From: Haloferax massiliensis
Lineage (GTDB): Archaea > Halobacteriota > Halobacteria > Halobacteriales > Haloferacaceae
DNA: 64,000 bases
Reading direction: 5' to 3'
Assembly: GCF_001368915.1 (NCBI RefSeq)
Contig: NZ_CSTE01000002.1
Coordinates: 1,470,615-1,534,614, forward strand
Shown here: positions 27,479 through 36,056 of the stretch, in pieces
Layout: every line of letters begins with the position of its first letter
Numbering within the stretch: position 1 is the first letter of the stretch
Translations under genes and position numbers: made by a program
Notes under the pieces: model-generated
Database searches by the model: none
What the model was told of the DNA's origin: nothing
What the model saw: only the letters and a program-made list of their open reading frames with translations

Positions 27479-28026
27479 CATCGCGATTGCTCGAACGCAC
27501 TCGTCTCTCGTCGCGACTCTGCTGCACACCGCGCGAAGCGACCGTCCGGCTGGGGCAGGATGCGCGTCCGGAGTTCGAACAATACCCGCCTGAGGTGCTT
27601 ACACTCGACACCGCGTTTCTGGTGGTCTGGGCAAGAGCATATGCCCGCCGCGATATCGACCTCGTAGGTGTTCCCGCTCGACGACTCGACGTCGTACCGC
27701 GGGCCAACGGTCCCGAACCGGACAGTCATCGATTCGGTGAGTGCTTTCCACGTCCGTGAGTCTTCGACTGCGTAGCCGCCGTCGCTCACGAGTGGGCGAC
27801 CGGCCGTCGCACGACACGGCTCGCGGAACTCGTCGCGCCGGTTCCGCTCGTGACCGCAGTTCCGACAGCGCCAAAACCGCGTTCGATAGCCGTCTCCGTC
27901 GGAGAGTTCGATATCATAGTCAGTTGGCTTGCTTCCTGGAAGCCACTCAGTCACACGGACGAGGTCGTGACCGCGGTGAGTCGCTGACGTTGCTGACTGT
28001 CTGCTAGGTGGTCGTTGCGTTGTCAT
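27478..28026 (-). CDS. SWIM zinc-finger protein
   Basis: The ATG at 28026 gives 182 residues. The N-terminal half has GHDLVRVTEWLPG and FWRCRNCGHERNRRDEF, a zinc module shared with the 74-residue gene next door. The C-terminal half contains a SWIM finger (ICSCPDHQKRGVECKHLRRV, pattern CxC...CxH). SWIM domains bind DNA or proteins and in archaea often occur in plasmid and virus genes. The gene stops 46 bp before the 74-residue gene starts, and it has its own shared promoter element at 28053-28080. It lies downstream of the polymerase operon. Confidence 0.85.
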   Translation of the reverse strand: MTTQRPPSRQSATSATHRGHDLVRVTEWLPGSKPTDYDIELSDGDGYRTRFWRCRNCGHERNRRDEFREPCRATAGRPLVSDGGYAVEDSRTWKALTESMTVRFGTVGPRYDVESSSGNTYEVDIAAGICSCPDHQKRGVECKHLRRVLFELRTRILPQPDGRFARCAAESRRETSAFEQSR

Positions 28027-28052
28027 TAGAACGACGAGCGCTCGTGGTGAGC

Positions 28053-28080
28053 CCCCGCACCCAACAGGGGGCGATAAAAT
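28053..28080 (-). promoter_or_regulatory. Shared hairpin promoter element, copy 3 (SWIM gene)
   Basis: On the minus strand ATTTTATCGC is followed by CCCCTGTTGGG and TGCGGG. The arms are CCC/GGG with a short loop, weaker than in copy 1. The ATG at 28026 lies 27 nt beyond. The element overlaps the 3' flank of the polymerase gene by only a few bases. Confidence 0.7.
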
Positions 28081-28094
28081 CTCCCGGCGGTCGC

Positions 28095-30218
28095 TCACGC
28101 CCACCGGCCAAGCGACGTCTCGGTCGTCTCCGCGAGTGCTCGTTCGATTCGTGCTTGGGTCCAGCCACACGGAGCTAGCACGCTCGTCGCCGCCCGAATC
28201 AGCGCCGTCTCGTAGAACCCCGCATCGTACGTTGACGGCGCTTCTTCGCGGAGCGAAACGCGCTCACGGCCGCGCTTGTCGTCGTCAACGACGACGTACG
28301 CGACCGTCCCGCCAGCAGGCGGGTCGTCGTCGTACAGGCTATCGGCTCGCTGCAGCGCCGCAACCATCTGGGTCGCCTGGTCGTACTCAGAGAGTGGTTT
28401 CGACGTTCGCGTGCTGACCACGAGGTCCGCGACGTCGGCGCGACCCGCGTGCAGCGCTTCGAGATGCGCCGCCAGGTTGTCGATGACTGGGCCGGGGTCG
28501 CGGTACTGGTCGAACGTCCGAATGAGCTCCTTCTGGACGGACGCTACGAAGGCTGGTGTGCTCCGCTGACGACACTCGATGCCTCGGTATTTGTACGTCG
28601 ACCCATCGGCTGTCGGGTCCGCGTACTTGCCGAAGTACTTCGTCAGCGCGCCCGCCGCTGAGTCACGCTTCGGGACGAACGCGACCCAGTCGAACGCGCC
28701 TTCGTACTCTAATCGAATGCCGACGTCATCGGTGATGTCCTGGCAGACCGCCGTAAGCGGCCGCTGGTCGCACTCGGGAGCAGGCGTCACCCAGAGACTA
28801 TCGACGAGGCCGTGGACGACGTCCCAGCCGGCCTGCTCTAACTGGTCTTTGGCGTCGAGCAGAATCGACCGCGCGAACGCGTTGATTGCCTCGTGGCACT
28901 CGATACGCCCGAACTTCGCGTTCGAAAAGCCCTGATACCCAAAACACGAGACGAGAATCCATTTGAGCGCGGCCGACTTCCCCTCGAGGCGCTCACGCTC
29001 AGGCAAGTCGGTCGTCTCGGAGAGTTGGGCTTTGATCGCATCGCGGTCCGAGACGAGCGGGGCGAGGACGTCAGGCAGGTAGCCGGCACGATCACAGATT
29101 GAATACCCAAGCTCGGGAACGTCGCGCGTCGAACAGCAGTCACACCGAATCGTCTCCGGACTGATGTTCCGAGTGATGATGATGTTCGGGTACAGACTCG
29201 AAAAGTCGACTTCGTGAACGTCGGTGTGGACGCCAACGTTCGGGGAGAAGGTGAATCCACCCCGGTCGGCGGTGTACAACGACCCCATCGTCTTCCACGA
29301 TTCGGGTCGCCACGCCCGCCATTGGACCAGCACGTCCCGACGCTGTGCTTCTCGAATCTGGATTGCGGTCAGCACGTTTCCGATCGAGGCCCACGCCTGT
29401 TCTTGGAGTGGTTTCCGCGACCGCTCGACGAGATCAAGACAGCCAGCCAGATTCGTCTCGTCGAGGAAAAAGGAGGCTGAGCGATTGATGACGACGCGAC
29501 CGGGGACGTTGTAGCGCGCTGGCGAGTGACCGACCTGTCCGTAGGAGTGGTACGCCGACTCGCCAGCGAGTTGCTGAAACGTCGCTGCGTGCGGGCCACG
29601 ACCGAGTTCGAGCGTGCGACCTTCGTCGCGTGCCGCCGCGAACAATCGCGGAATCACCGCGGCCGCGTTGACAAACAGGACGTCCGGGTCGCGCTCGGCG
29701 ACGCGCGTCGCCACCGCATCGACCACGGTCGCTTGCGACCCGCGGACCGTCTCGCCATCGACCGTCACCCTCGACAGTTCTTCGTCAGTTGCACGCGCTC
29801 GCGGCAGGTGAATCTCGACTGTCGTGAGTCGCGTGTTCGGCGTCGGGTCGGTGTCGGTTTCGAGGCAGTATCGGAACTCCGGGGAGAAATCCACGTTGTA
29901 GCACCGAAGTTCGCCCGGGAGCGCGACCTGGTTGGCTTGGCGGGCGAGCGTCGGCACCGCATCGACTGCCGTTGCGGCAACCAGCGTCATCGACTCGTAC
30001 GTCTCGCCGAACCCTGGCCGCCGTTCGACCGTCTCCACCGCGGCGACCGATGGGTGTGGTTCGAGTGCCTGTTCGTACGCTGCTCGTGTCTCGCGTGGCC
30101 CCCGGACGTAGAAGCGCGGGCGATACGTCGAATCGATGTCGTACGCTGCGGGCCCGTCATCGCCTGCGGGTGTCCAGCGATACACGTCGCCGTCGATGAA
30201 ATCGAACGTGTAGCACAT
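28095..30218 (-). CDS. polB2: Family B DNA polymerase, divergent (PolB2-like)
   Basis: The ATG at 30218 gives 707 residues. Polymerase motif A is DFSSLYPNIIITRNISPET and motif B is ALKWILVSCFGYQGF. Motif C reads GLVDSLWV instead of YGDTDS, so only one of the two Asp remains. The exonuclease region (about residues 95-210) lacks clear Exo I and Exo II acidic residues (TTVEIHLPRA, LFVNAAAVI), so proofreading is probably lost. This resembles the archaeal PolB2 group. A translesion or accessory role is inferred from what is known of that group. The start lies 2 bp after the 94-residue gene, in an operon with the RecA-fold-like gene. Confidence 0.88.
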   Translation of the reverse strand: MCYTFDFIDGDVYRWTPAGDDGPAAYDIDSTYRPRFYVRGPRETRAAYEQALEPHPSVAAVETVERRPGFGETYESMTLVAATAVDAVPTLARQANQVALPGELRCYNVDFSPEFRYCLETDTDPTPNTRLTTVEIHLPRARATDEELSRVTVDGETVRGSQATVVDAVATRVAERDPDVLFVNAAAVIPRLFAAARDEGRTLELGRGPHAATFQQLAGESAYHSYGQVGHSPARYNVPGRVVINRSASFFLDETNLAGCLDLVERSRKPLQEQAWASIGNVLTAIQIREAQRRDVLVQWRAWRPESWKTMGSLYTADRGGFTFSPNVGVHTDVHEVDFSSLYPNIIITRNISPETIRCDCCSTRDVPELGYSICDRAGYLPDVLAPLVSDRDAIKAQLSETTDLPERERLEGKSAALKWILVSCFGYQGFSNAKFGRIECHEAINAFARSILLDAKDQLEQAGWDVVHGLVDSLWVTPAPECDQRPLTAVCQDITDDVGIRLEYEGAFDWVAFVPKRDSAAGALTKYFGKYADPTADGSTYKYRGIECRQRSTPAFVASVQKELIRTFDQYRDPGPVIDNLAAHLEALHAGRADVADLVVSTRTSKPLSEYDQATQMVAALQRADSLYDDDPPAGGTVAYVVVDDDKRGRERVSLREEAPSTYDAGFYETALIRAATSVLAPCGWTQARIERALAETTETSLGRWA

Positions 30219-30220
30219 TC

Positions 30221-30505
30221 TCACTCTCGGTCGGTAAGGGGCGACCACGCCGCCTGGTCAGCCACATCCAGTTCGTCGTAGAGGTCTTCGAGCGCCCGCT
30301 GGTGCGCCAAGAGCATCGACAGAAACACCGCGTCCATCGGCTCCTGCGGATTCTGATAGCCCGCCGCGTCCGCGTATCGCGTTGCATTCCCCCACAATCG
30401 ACTGTACGGACCCGTATCCTGGCGTCGAAGCGCGCGTTCGAAGTCGTCCCAGTCGTGTTCGAGTCGCCGCAGCAGGTCGCGATAGGTCGGACTACTGCGT
30501 CCCAT
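30221..30505 (-). CDS. Small protein between RecA-like and polB genes
   Basis: The gene encodes 94 residues, mostly helical and charged (MGRSSPTYRDLLRRLEHDWD ... QRALEDLYDELDVADQAAW). The ATG at 30505 lies inside the end of the RecA-fold-like gene (14-bp overlap), and the stop is 2 bp before the polB start. The coupling implies the three products are made together. No motif was recognised; a polymerase accessory factor is a plausible but unproven role. Confidence 0.8.
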   Translation of the reverse strand: MGRSSPTYRDLLRRLEHDWDDFERALRRQDTGPYSRLWGNATRYADAAGYQNPQEPMDAVFLSMLLAHQRALEDLYDELDVADQAAWSPLTDRE

Positions 30506-31367
30506 CGACCATCACCCCACTCGGCGTCGCTGGTTCGACGGCCATGTCCGACGCGGTTGCTCGGTGCGCCAAGACGGTCCGCCAGAACGCGAGCGTCGTC
30601 TGCATCCCCGTCGCATCGGGATACACGAGCGTCTCGAAGTCGGTCCCACGGAACCGCGGGCCGAACTGCGTCTGCTCGCAGTAGAGCGTCGATGGCACGG
30701 CCCTGGCAACGATTTCTGCGTACGGATTCGTTTCAGGCCGGCCGAGGTGCGTCGCGAGCAGACTCGCGTCTACCTCCCGCGCGACTCGCTTAATCGCCGC
30801 GAGCGCTCGCGACAGGAGCTGTTTCCCGACCGAATTGGAAACCTCGTCCGTATCGTAGAGCGCGTCGAGTCCGGGACAGACGACGAGTGATGGGTTGATG
30901 TCTTCCTCGGCAACCGTCGACCGGAGCGTCGTCGCCAACTCCGCGTGCTGGTACGGCGTGAACGCCCGGGCGACGTGGATGCGGTCGAGGAGTCGGCGAC
31001 TCGGTGAGAGTCGCGTCAGCGACGCGGCGTTCGCGTGGGTGGCGGCGTCGAGCCACAGTACGTCGCCTCCGGTGGTGAGAGCGTGGTCCAAGACGAGCGC
31101 CTGCAGAATCTGTACCGGTCGCGGCTCGTCTTCGACGACGAGTCGGTGGCAGCCGCCATCGAGTGTCGGTAGTTCGGGTGGGGATGCGTCGCGGGTTGCC
31201 TGCGCCGTCTCAGTCGCCGCATCGCGACGACGCTGTTGGAACTCTGGTCGCATACACACCTGTTCGCTCAGGAGTCCGATAAGCGAACTCGGGTCGGTAC
31301 ACGAGTTCACGAAATCGTAGTCCTCGGTGTGAAACCACGAGACGGCGTAGTGGTCAGATTCGTGCAA
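30492..31367 (-). CDS. RecA/Rad55-like protein lacking Walker A
   Basis: The 291-residue protein has a core that reads like a RecA-superfamily paralogue: ILQALVLDHALTTGGDVLWL, then RIHVARAFTPYQHAELATTL, then LVVCPGLDALYD at the Walker B position, then VDASLLATHLGRP. The place where the P-loop should be (LPTLDGGCHRLVVEDEPRPV) has no GxxxxGKT, so ATP binding is doubtful. The ATG at 31256 (MRPEFQQRRRD) is an alternative start. In haloarchaea such genes commonly precede PolB2-type genes. It probably recruits or regulates the polymerase on damaged or element DNA; this is inference. Confidence 0.78.
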   Translation of the reverse strand: MHESDHYAVSWFHTEDYDFVNSCTDPSSLIGLLSEQVCMRPEFQQRRRDAATETAQATRDASPPELPTLDGGCHRLVVEDEPRPVQILQALVLDHALTTGGDVLWLDAATHANAASLTRLSPSRRLLDRIHVARAFTPYQHAELATTLRSTVAEEDINPSLVVCPGLDALYDTDEVSNSVGKQLLSRALAAIKRVAREVDASLLATHLGRPETNPYAEIVARAVPSTLYCEQTQFGPRFRGTDFETLVYPDATGMQTTLAFWRTVLAHRATASDMAVEPATPSGVMVDGTQ

Positions 31368-31547
31368 CGCATGAAGTGCACGAAATGCCTGCGCCGTCGT
31401 GAGGCGTCGTGGAGGCGGGAGAGTGAGCGCGACCCCTCTCGGTCCTGGTGGGGGACGTCCCAGAGGAGTTTACCAAGCCCTCCGATGGCGCTTGAAGTGA
31501 GACCAGCCTGATTGAAGTCCTCGCTCTCCGAGGAGAGTCGCATTGAG

Positions 31548-32152
31548 ATGACCCAGGCGCTGTCGCTTGAAGAACTAACACAAGCACTGGCAACAGTCAT
31601 TCACGACGTTGATAGCAGTACTGAGGGGCAGTACGGCAACGGTATCGGGTCAGAAAACGAAGAGCGTCAGTTAGCGTTGCTCCTTGAACAGCTCCGCCGA
31701 GAGGACGCACGCTACACGGGCATCGAACGTGAGGTCGAGTATCCGAACGAGAACGGCAAGTGTGACATGGTGTTACCGGGCGGAACGCCGGTTGAAGCGA
31801 AGCTCATCCGCTACTGGAGAGCAAATGGCGACCCGGAGCCGCACATGTTCAAACACGTGTTTAGTCCGTTCCACAACAATACCCTCCTGACAGACTACAC
31901 CGACTCTCCCAATCGGAGTTCAGCAATTCAGGTGGGCTGTTAGGGCTGTTCTACGCCCGTTCCGACGATGATCCACACACAGTCGAGTCGCTGTCCGAAA
32001 AATACACAGCAGCGAACATCGCTGACAAGGTCGTTCGAGACATCGAGTACTGGTACGACATCGAGGCGAGGGTCTGCCAACTATCGCATTTTGACGGACT
32101 CCAGCATTCGGTCCACAAGCAGGGTGCTGTGATTTCGTGGGTGGTTGAATAA
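31548..32152 (+). pseudogene. PD-(D/E)xK nuclease-like gene, frameshifted
   Basis: The first frame runs from the ATG at 31548 to a stop at 31943. The continuing frame, shifted by one base near 31910-31925, reads GLLGLFYARSDDDPHTVESL and ends VISWVVE at 32152. Joined, the protein would have about 200 residues. The motif KCDMVLPGGTPVEAKLIR has the Asp...Glu-x-Lys spacing of PD-(D/E)xK nucleases. The reading-frame break may be a real mutation or a sequencing error. It heads a three-gene plus-strand cassette with a DUF6884 gene and a GIY-YIG-like gene. Confidence 0.7.
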
Positions 32153-32183
32153 GCTCATCACAGGAGACGACGTAGATACGCCA

Positions 32184-32612
32184 ATGACGGAGGTCGGCCT
32201 GGTGAGTTGCACTAAGTCAAAGCGTGACGAGCCTGCTGTTCCACGATTACTGTACGACGAATCACCCTATTTCAGGAAAGCACGCGAGTACTGTGAACGA
32301 CACCACGACGACTGGCTGGTCCTCTCTGCAAAACACCATGTCCTTGACCCAGACGGACCGCCAATCTCGCCATACGAGCAGACTCTGACGACCGCCAACG
32401 TCGAGACTCGTCGAGAGTGGGCGCGTGAGGTCACAGCCGACCTCGAAGAACGAGGGCTTCTCGATGAGGATGTGACGCTCGTCATCCACGCCGGGAAAGC
32501 CTATTACGAAGAACTGCTCCCCTTGCTCGACCCACATCCAGTCGAGATCCACATTCCGACAGCGGGCTTGATGTTTGGAGAGACATTGGCGTGGTACAAC
32601 GAACAGACATGA
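32184..32612 (+). CDS. DUF6884 family protein
   Basis: The ATG at 32184 gives 142 residues beginning MTEVGLVSCTKSKRDEPAVP. The pattern of an N-terminal VSCTKSK, a central WLVLSAKHHVLDPD and a later IHIPTAGLMFGETLAWYN is that of DUF6884 proteins, which are frequent in phage, plasmid and defence neighbourhoods. The middle motif suggests a nucleotide- or base-processing fold, but no activity can be assigned. Its TGA overlaps the ATG of the GIY-YIG-like gene. It is the only intact member of the cassette. Confidence 0.82.
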   Translation: MTEVGLVSCTKSKRDEPAVPRLLYDESPYFRKAREYCERHHDDWLVLSAKHHVLDPDGPPISPYEQTLTTANVETRREWAREVTADLEERGLLDEDVTLVIHAGKAYYEELLPLLDPHPVEIHIPTAGLMFGETLAWYNEQT

Positions 32613-33468
32613 GTGATCCCGTCGAACTGAGAGAGTGGCTCGGACTCGAGTGGTCCGAGTGGGGTCCGCTGGACAAGACACGAGGACACCTGCAGAGCGC
32701 CACGACCGACCCAGGACTCTATCGTGTTCGCCACCCAGATCACGACGGCTTGGTGTACGTGGGAGAAACCGGCAGAAGCACGAGTGGACTATCCACGCAC
32801 TCGCGAGGGGTGCGTTCGCCAACCAGATGCCATACCGAGACCCACATACTGCCGCGCCGTGTCTGTGGGCGATCGTCGACCGAGATGGACCTGGGCTGGA
32901 AGTGTCGTGGACGACGCCCTCGTTGGCCGAAGACACACAGGACAGGAAGGGCCTTGAAGCAGCACTAATCGCGGTTCACCGCCGAAATATTGGTCGAAGC
33001 CCGACTGCCAACTTTGGACGGATGATACCCGGCTATCGGCAGTCGAGCTACAGTTGTGATGGGGACGTCGGGGGACCGCTTGCACCGGGTGAATCCGAGC
33101 CAAATTCCGAGCCTGGTGTTGGCCCGCTCGACTGGTCGAACGCCGACTCGCTCTTCGCCGACGACTGGATGGGGCTCAACTGGAAACCACCAAGACGACT
33201 CGCTGCTGTACCACCAACCGTCCCAGCATCTGACGGACTCTACCGCATCTGGAACAGCGATTCGGACGACTGCCTGCACTACATCGGCATGAGTTCGAAT
33301 CTGAAGAGTCGCTTGCAGACCCATCGCCGCGAGCGCGACGGCAAGTCGTACTACAGCTACGCGCAACTCGACAATCACGATGCGCTCCACAAGCGACAGG
33401 AGGTCGAGACAGAACTCATCGGCGCTCACTGGCTCGAATGTGAACGCGCGCCAACAGACCAGTTCTGA
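32609..33468 (+). pseudogene. Double GIY-YIG-like gene, frameshifted
   Basis: The first frame starts at the ATG at 32609 (MSDPVELREWLGLEWSEWGP) and carries a half-domain LYRVRHPDHDGLVYVGETGR. Near 32775-32800 the coding signal moves to another frame, which reads on as FANQMPYRDPHTAAPCLWAI. It ends with a second copy of the module, LYRIWNSDSDDCLHYIGMSS and LKSRLQTHRRERDG. Each copy has the Y-x(n)-Y-x-G pattern of GIY-YIG folds. A 1-nt indel is the simplest explanation, by mutation or sequencing error. The start overlaps the DUF6884 stop (ATGA). Confidence 0.7.
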
Positions 33469-33640
33469 CGATTGCTCACTTCCCACTCCCGGCTTTGAGC
33501 TATCCCATCGTGTATCTCGCGTTCTGTGCGGTCACAGAACCAGTCAGTCAGACCACACACCAGTCACAAATTTGCGCTGTTACTTCGTGACTGTACTCCG
33601 CAGACGCGGTCGACACGCGGGCGAGAACGTGGAGCCGACA

Positions 33641-34651
33641 TCAACTCGATTGTACTGGTCGATACACCCGGTCTCTGGTCGACCCTTCGGCTTCGATTAA
33701 CCGATACTCGGTCAGCTTCGAGAGATATGATTTGACCGTGCGAAGCTGGTTCGGGTCGTCCATCTGCTGTTCGTAGTGGCTGTAGATCTCTTGGGGACTC
33801 AACGGCCCGTAGGCACGGATGGTATCCAAGACCGCTCGCTGGTGGTCGTTGAGCGCATCGACGTTTCGCTGTCGAATCTGCGCCCGCGCGTCCGGCATCG
33901 CTGCTTCGAGCACGTCGAACGTGATCTCGTCTCGTTGCTCACGGACAGCGTAGTTGGCCGCGCGACGCAACATCCCGAGGGCGACGCGGGCGTCCCCAGC
34001 GGCGGCATCAGCGATTCGCTCGAGAATCTCCTGTGAGACGGCTCCGGCGTCCAGCCCCCAGCGAACGCGAACAGAAAGAATCGACACGAGTTCGTCAGGC
34101 GCGTATCGCGACATCGTGACGTGTTCGCCGCTCTGCAGTCGACTCTGGAGTCGCGAATTCAGCCTCCCGAAGAGTTGGTCGCGGTCGTTCGCGACGATGA
34201 GTTGGGCGAACTTCGGCAGCGAATGGAGGTCGTAGAAGATGTCCGTCGAATCGAGTTGGTCTGCCTCATCGAGAACGACGACGACCGGATTGCCGTCGTA
34301 CGCTTCGAGTCGCGAAATGAGTTCGTCGTGCGGTGTCGACCCGCGGTGGATGTCCGTCGCCAACCCGAGTTCGTCGAGAATCCGATAGAACGCCCGGAAC
34401 TGCGTGTGACTCCGCCAGCAGTTCAAGTGAATCGCCTGCACCGCTGGCGCAGCCTCTGTGAGCTGGTTGCTGACGTATTTGGCTGTCACCGTCTTCCCGG
34501 CACCAGTCGGACCGGTGATGATGACCGACTGGCCAGACGCGCCGTCCGCAAACGGCCGCAGGACGGACTCAAGGTGCGTGAGTTCCGCATCCCGATGTTG
34601 GAGGTCGTTAGGCACAAAGCCCTCGTCGAGCACCTCAGCGTCCCGAATCAT
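33641..34651 (-). CDS. orc: Orc1/Cdc6 family protein of the accessory element
   Basis: This 336-residue AAA+ protein has Walker A GPTGAGKT, Walker B VVVVLDEADQLDS, sensor I LIVANDRDQLFGRLNSRLQ and a C-terminal winged helix (VLDTIRAYGPLSPQEIYSHY). It is shorter than the chromosomal Orc at 3938 and lacks part of the N-terminal region, as is usual for plasmid Orcs in haloarchaea. It probably initiates replication of the element when excised. Iterated binding sites like those at 3353-3756 were not seen next to it; the best nearby candidate for an origin is the GC-rich tract at 37.2-38.1 kb. Confidence 0.92.
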   Translation of the reverse strand: MIRDAEVLDEGFVPNDLQHRDAELTHLESVLRPFADGASGQSVIITGPTGAGKTVTAKYVSNQLTEAAPAVQAIHLNCWRSHTQFRAFYRILDELGLATDIHRGSTPHDELISRLEAYDGNPVVVVLDEADQLDSTDIFYDLHSLPKFAQLIVANDRDQLFGRLNSRLQSRLQSGEHVTMSRYAPDELVSILSVRVRWGLDAGAVSQEILERIADAAAGDARVALGMLRRAANYAVREQRDEITFDVLEAAMPDARAQIRQRNVDALNDHQRAVLDTIRAYGPLSPQEIYSHYEQQMDDPNQLRTVKSYLSKLTEYRLIEAEGSTRDRVYRPVQSS

Positions 34652-34744
34652 GTGGGTGTGGTTGGCTGGCGTGCGTATAGGCGTCAGGTACAGAGTGAAA
34701 CTGGAACCGGTGTGGTTCTTCAGGCGATATTCCGTGACTCCACG

Positions 34745-35695
34745 CTATCGTACTCGTTGGTCCAGTCCTGTTGCATCGTCGACCGCCCCGAGTATCGACA
34801 CCGTCACCGACCGAATCCGATTGAGCCGTTCGAGCACCGACTCGGCGTCCTCGCTCGCCCACGCAGCGAGATAGAACGCCGAATTACACACATCCAACCC
34901 GAACTGGCGACCGACGAGATACGCGACTGCTTCGGCTTCGACTTCGCGCAGTGACTGCTCTGGCAGGCTCGTCCGGTCTGCGTGCAGTAGTCCGTGAGCG
35001 AACTCGTGGACGAGCGTCGTCGCCATGTCCGCCTCGTTCGGTCGCTGTCTGACTGCGACGCTCGGTCGGTGTCCCTGCGGGAATTCACACACACCGCGCG
35101 CTGCGCCGTGAGTCCACTCACTCGGAGACACGAGTGACACGTCCACCCCGAGCGACTCCGCCGCGGCACAGAGTGCGGAGACGAGTCCGCTCGCGTCACC
35201 GTACGTGGCGGTCTCCAACGACGGAAGCGACTCGCCCGTCGTCTGCGATACGTCGAACACGGGGACCGGCTTGAACGACCGTAGTTGACTCGACCACTCG
35301 GAGTACGGCACACCGTCGCTCTCGCAGTCGTCGTCGTGGCCGGACTTCGGTTCGCCACAGGCCGGACAGACTTTGGCTGTGATTGGAGCCCAGATCCAAA
35401 TCGCCGACTCACCTTCCGAGACCTGTCTGTCGAACTCCGTTTGCCACGTTCGGTAGCCCGCGACGTGCGTCGCATCCGGACATTGCAGCGAGATCAGGAG
35501 AGCGTTCCGCGCGGAGTAATCGTGAAACTGGCACTGGACGTCGAGCCACCGCTGGAATGCGTCGCTTGCGTGTGCGGTGGTCGTCTCATCGAGGAGGTCG
35601 GCAATCCAGTTGTCAAGTGCGTCGTGCATCTCGTCGGTACGGGTGGGTGCGTCGCTGAACGTCGCTGTCTGCGTGGCTGTGTCTGGCTGTGACAT
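34745..35695 (-). CDS. ArdC-like antirestriction/ImmA-type metalloprotease protein
   Basis: The 316-residue protein has an ArdC N-terminal ssDNA-binding-like domain (residues 25-110: YSARNALLISLQCPDATHVA, GYRTWQTEFDRQVSEGESAI). It carries an inserted zinc knuckle (VCPACGEPKSGHDDDC) and ends in a gluzincin-type domain (ADMATTLVHEFAHGLLH, then EVEAEAVAYLV). The HEFAH motif with the later Glu fits an active metalloprotease. ArdC proteins protect incoming plasmid DNA from host restriction. A copy of the shared promoter element lies 26-54 nt upstream. Confidence 0.88.
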   Translation of the reverse strand: MSQPDTATQTATFSDAPTRTDEMHDALDNWIADLLDETTTAHASDAFQRWLDVQCQFHDYSARNALLISLQCPDATHVAGYRTWQTEFDRQVSEGESAIWIWAPITAKVCPACGEPKSGHDDDCESDGVPYSEWSSQLRSFKPVPVFDVSQTTGESLPSLETATYGDASGLVSALCAAAESLGVDVSLVSPSEWTHGAARGVCEFPQGHRPSVAVRQRPNEADMATTLVHEFAHGLLHADRTSLPEQSLREVEAEAVAYLVGRQFGLDVCNSAFYLAAWASEDAESVLERLNRIRSVTVSILGAVDDATGLDQRVR

Positions 35696-35720
35696 TTCGA
35701 ATCAGCAGGGCGAGTTGCCG

Positions 35721-35749
35721 CCCCGCACCCGAAGGGGGCAGATAAAATT
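35721..35749 (-). promoter_or_regulatory. Shared hairpin promoter element, copy 4 (ardC-like gene)
   Basis: On the minus strand AATTTTATCTG is followed by CCCCCTTCGGGTGCGGGG. The CCC/GGG arms have a short loop. The ATG at 35695 lies 26 nt beyond the element. Confidence 0.7.
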
Positions 35750-35942
35750 CGGAGCGCGAATGGCCGTGGTTAACGGCTGTCTGAGAGACGCGTCTGGAGT
35801 ATCTTAATCACGATTTTACTAATCATGATTTTACTATCTGAGTTGATTAACTGGTGTTTGAGAGTTGAATCATTTGATGGCCATTCTGAGGCGAACCTTT
35901 CCCTAGTAGCGAGGTCACCAACTCTGGATTGGAAAAGTCGAA
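35750..35942. other. AT-rich intergenic stretch
   Basis: No gene is visible. A near-direct repeat of ATGATTTTACTA-type sequence occurs around 35810-35840. The region separates the ardC-like gene from the 37-residue zinc protein and probably serves as a promoter or transcription-end zone. Confidence 0.4.
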
Positions 35943-36056
35943 TTAGTAGTTAGGCTGCCACGGCTGGTTACAATTCGGGCATCGATCCGGAGCCGTTGCA
36001 ATGTTGTTGTATGACTGGACGTTTCCGCAAGAACTGCACATCATTTCCCGTGCCAT
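35943..36056 (-). CDS. 37-residue zinc-ribbon microprotein
   Basis: A complete small gene starts at the ATG at 36056 and ends TAA at 35943. The product begins MAREMMCSSCGNV and has a second knuckle, RCPNCNQPWQ, making a Cys-x2-Cys...Cys-x2-Cys ribbon. Haloarchaea have many such micro-zinc proteins. A TATA-like CTATAACTTA lies about 25-35 nt upstream on the minus strand. The role is unknown. It lies between the ardC-like gene and the RPA-like gene, all on the minus strand, but has its own probable promoter. Confidence 0.65.
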   Translation of the reverse strand: MAREMMCSSCGNVQSYNNIATAPDRCPNCNQPWQPNY

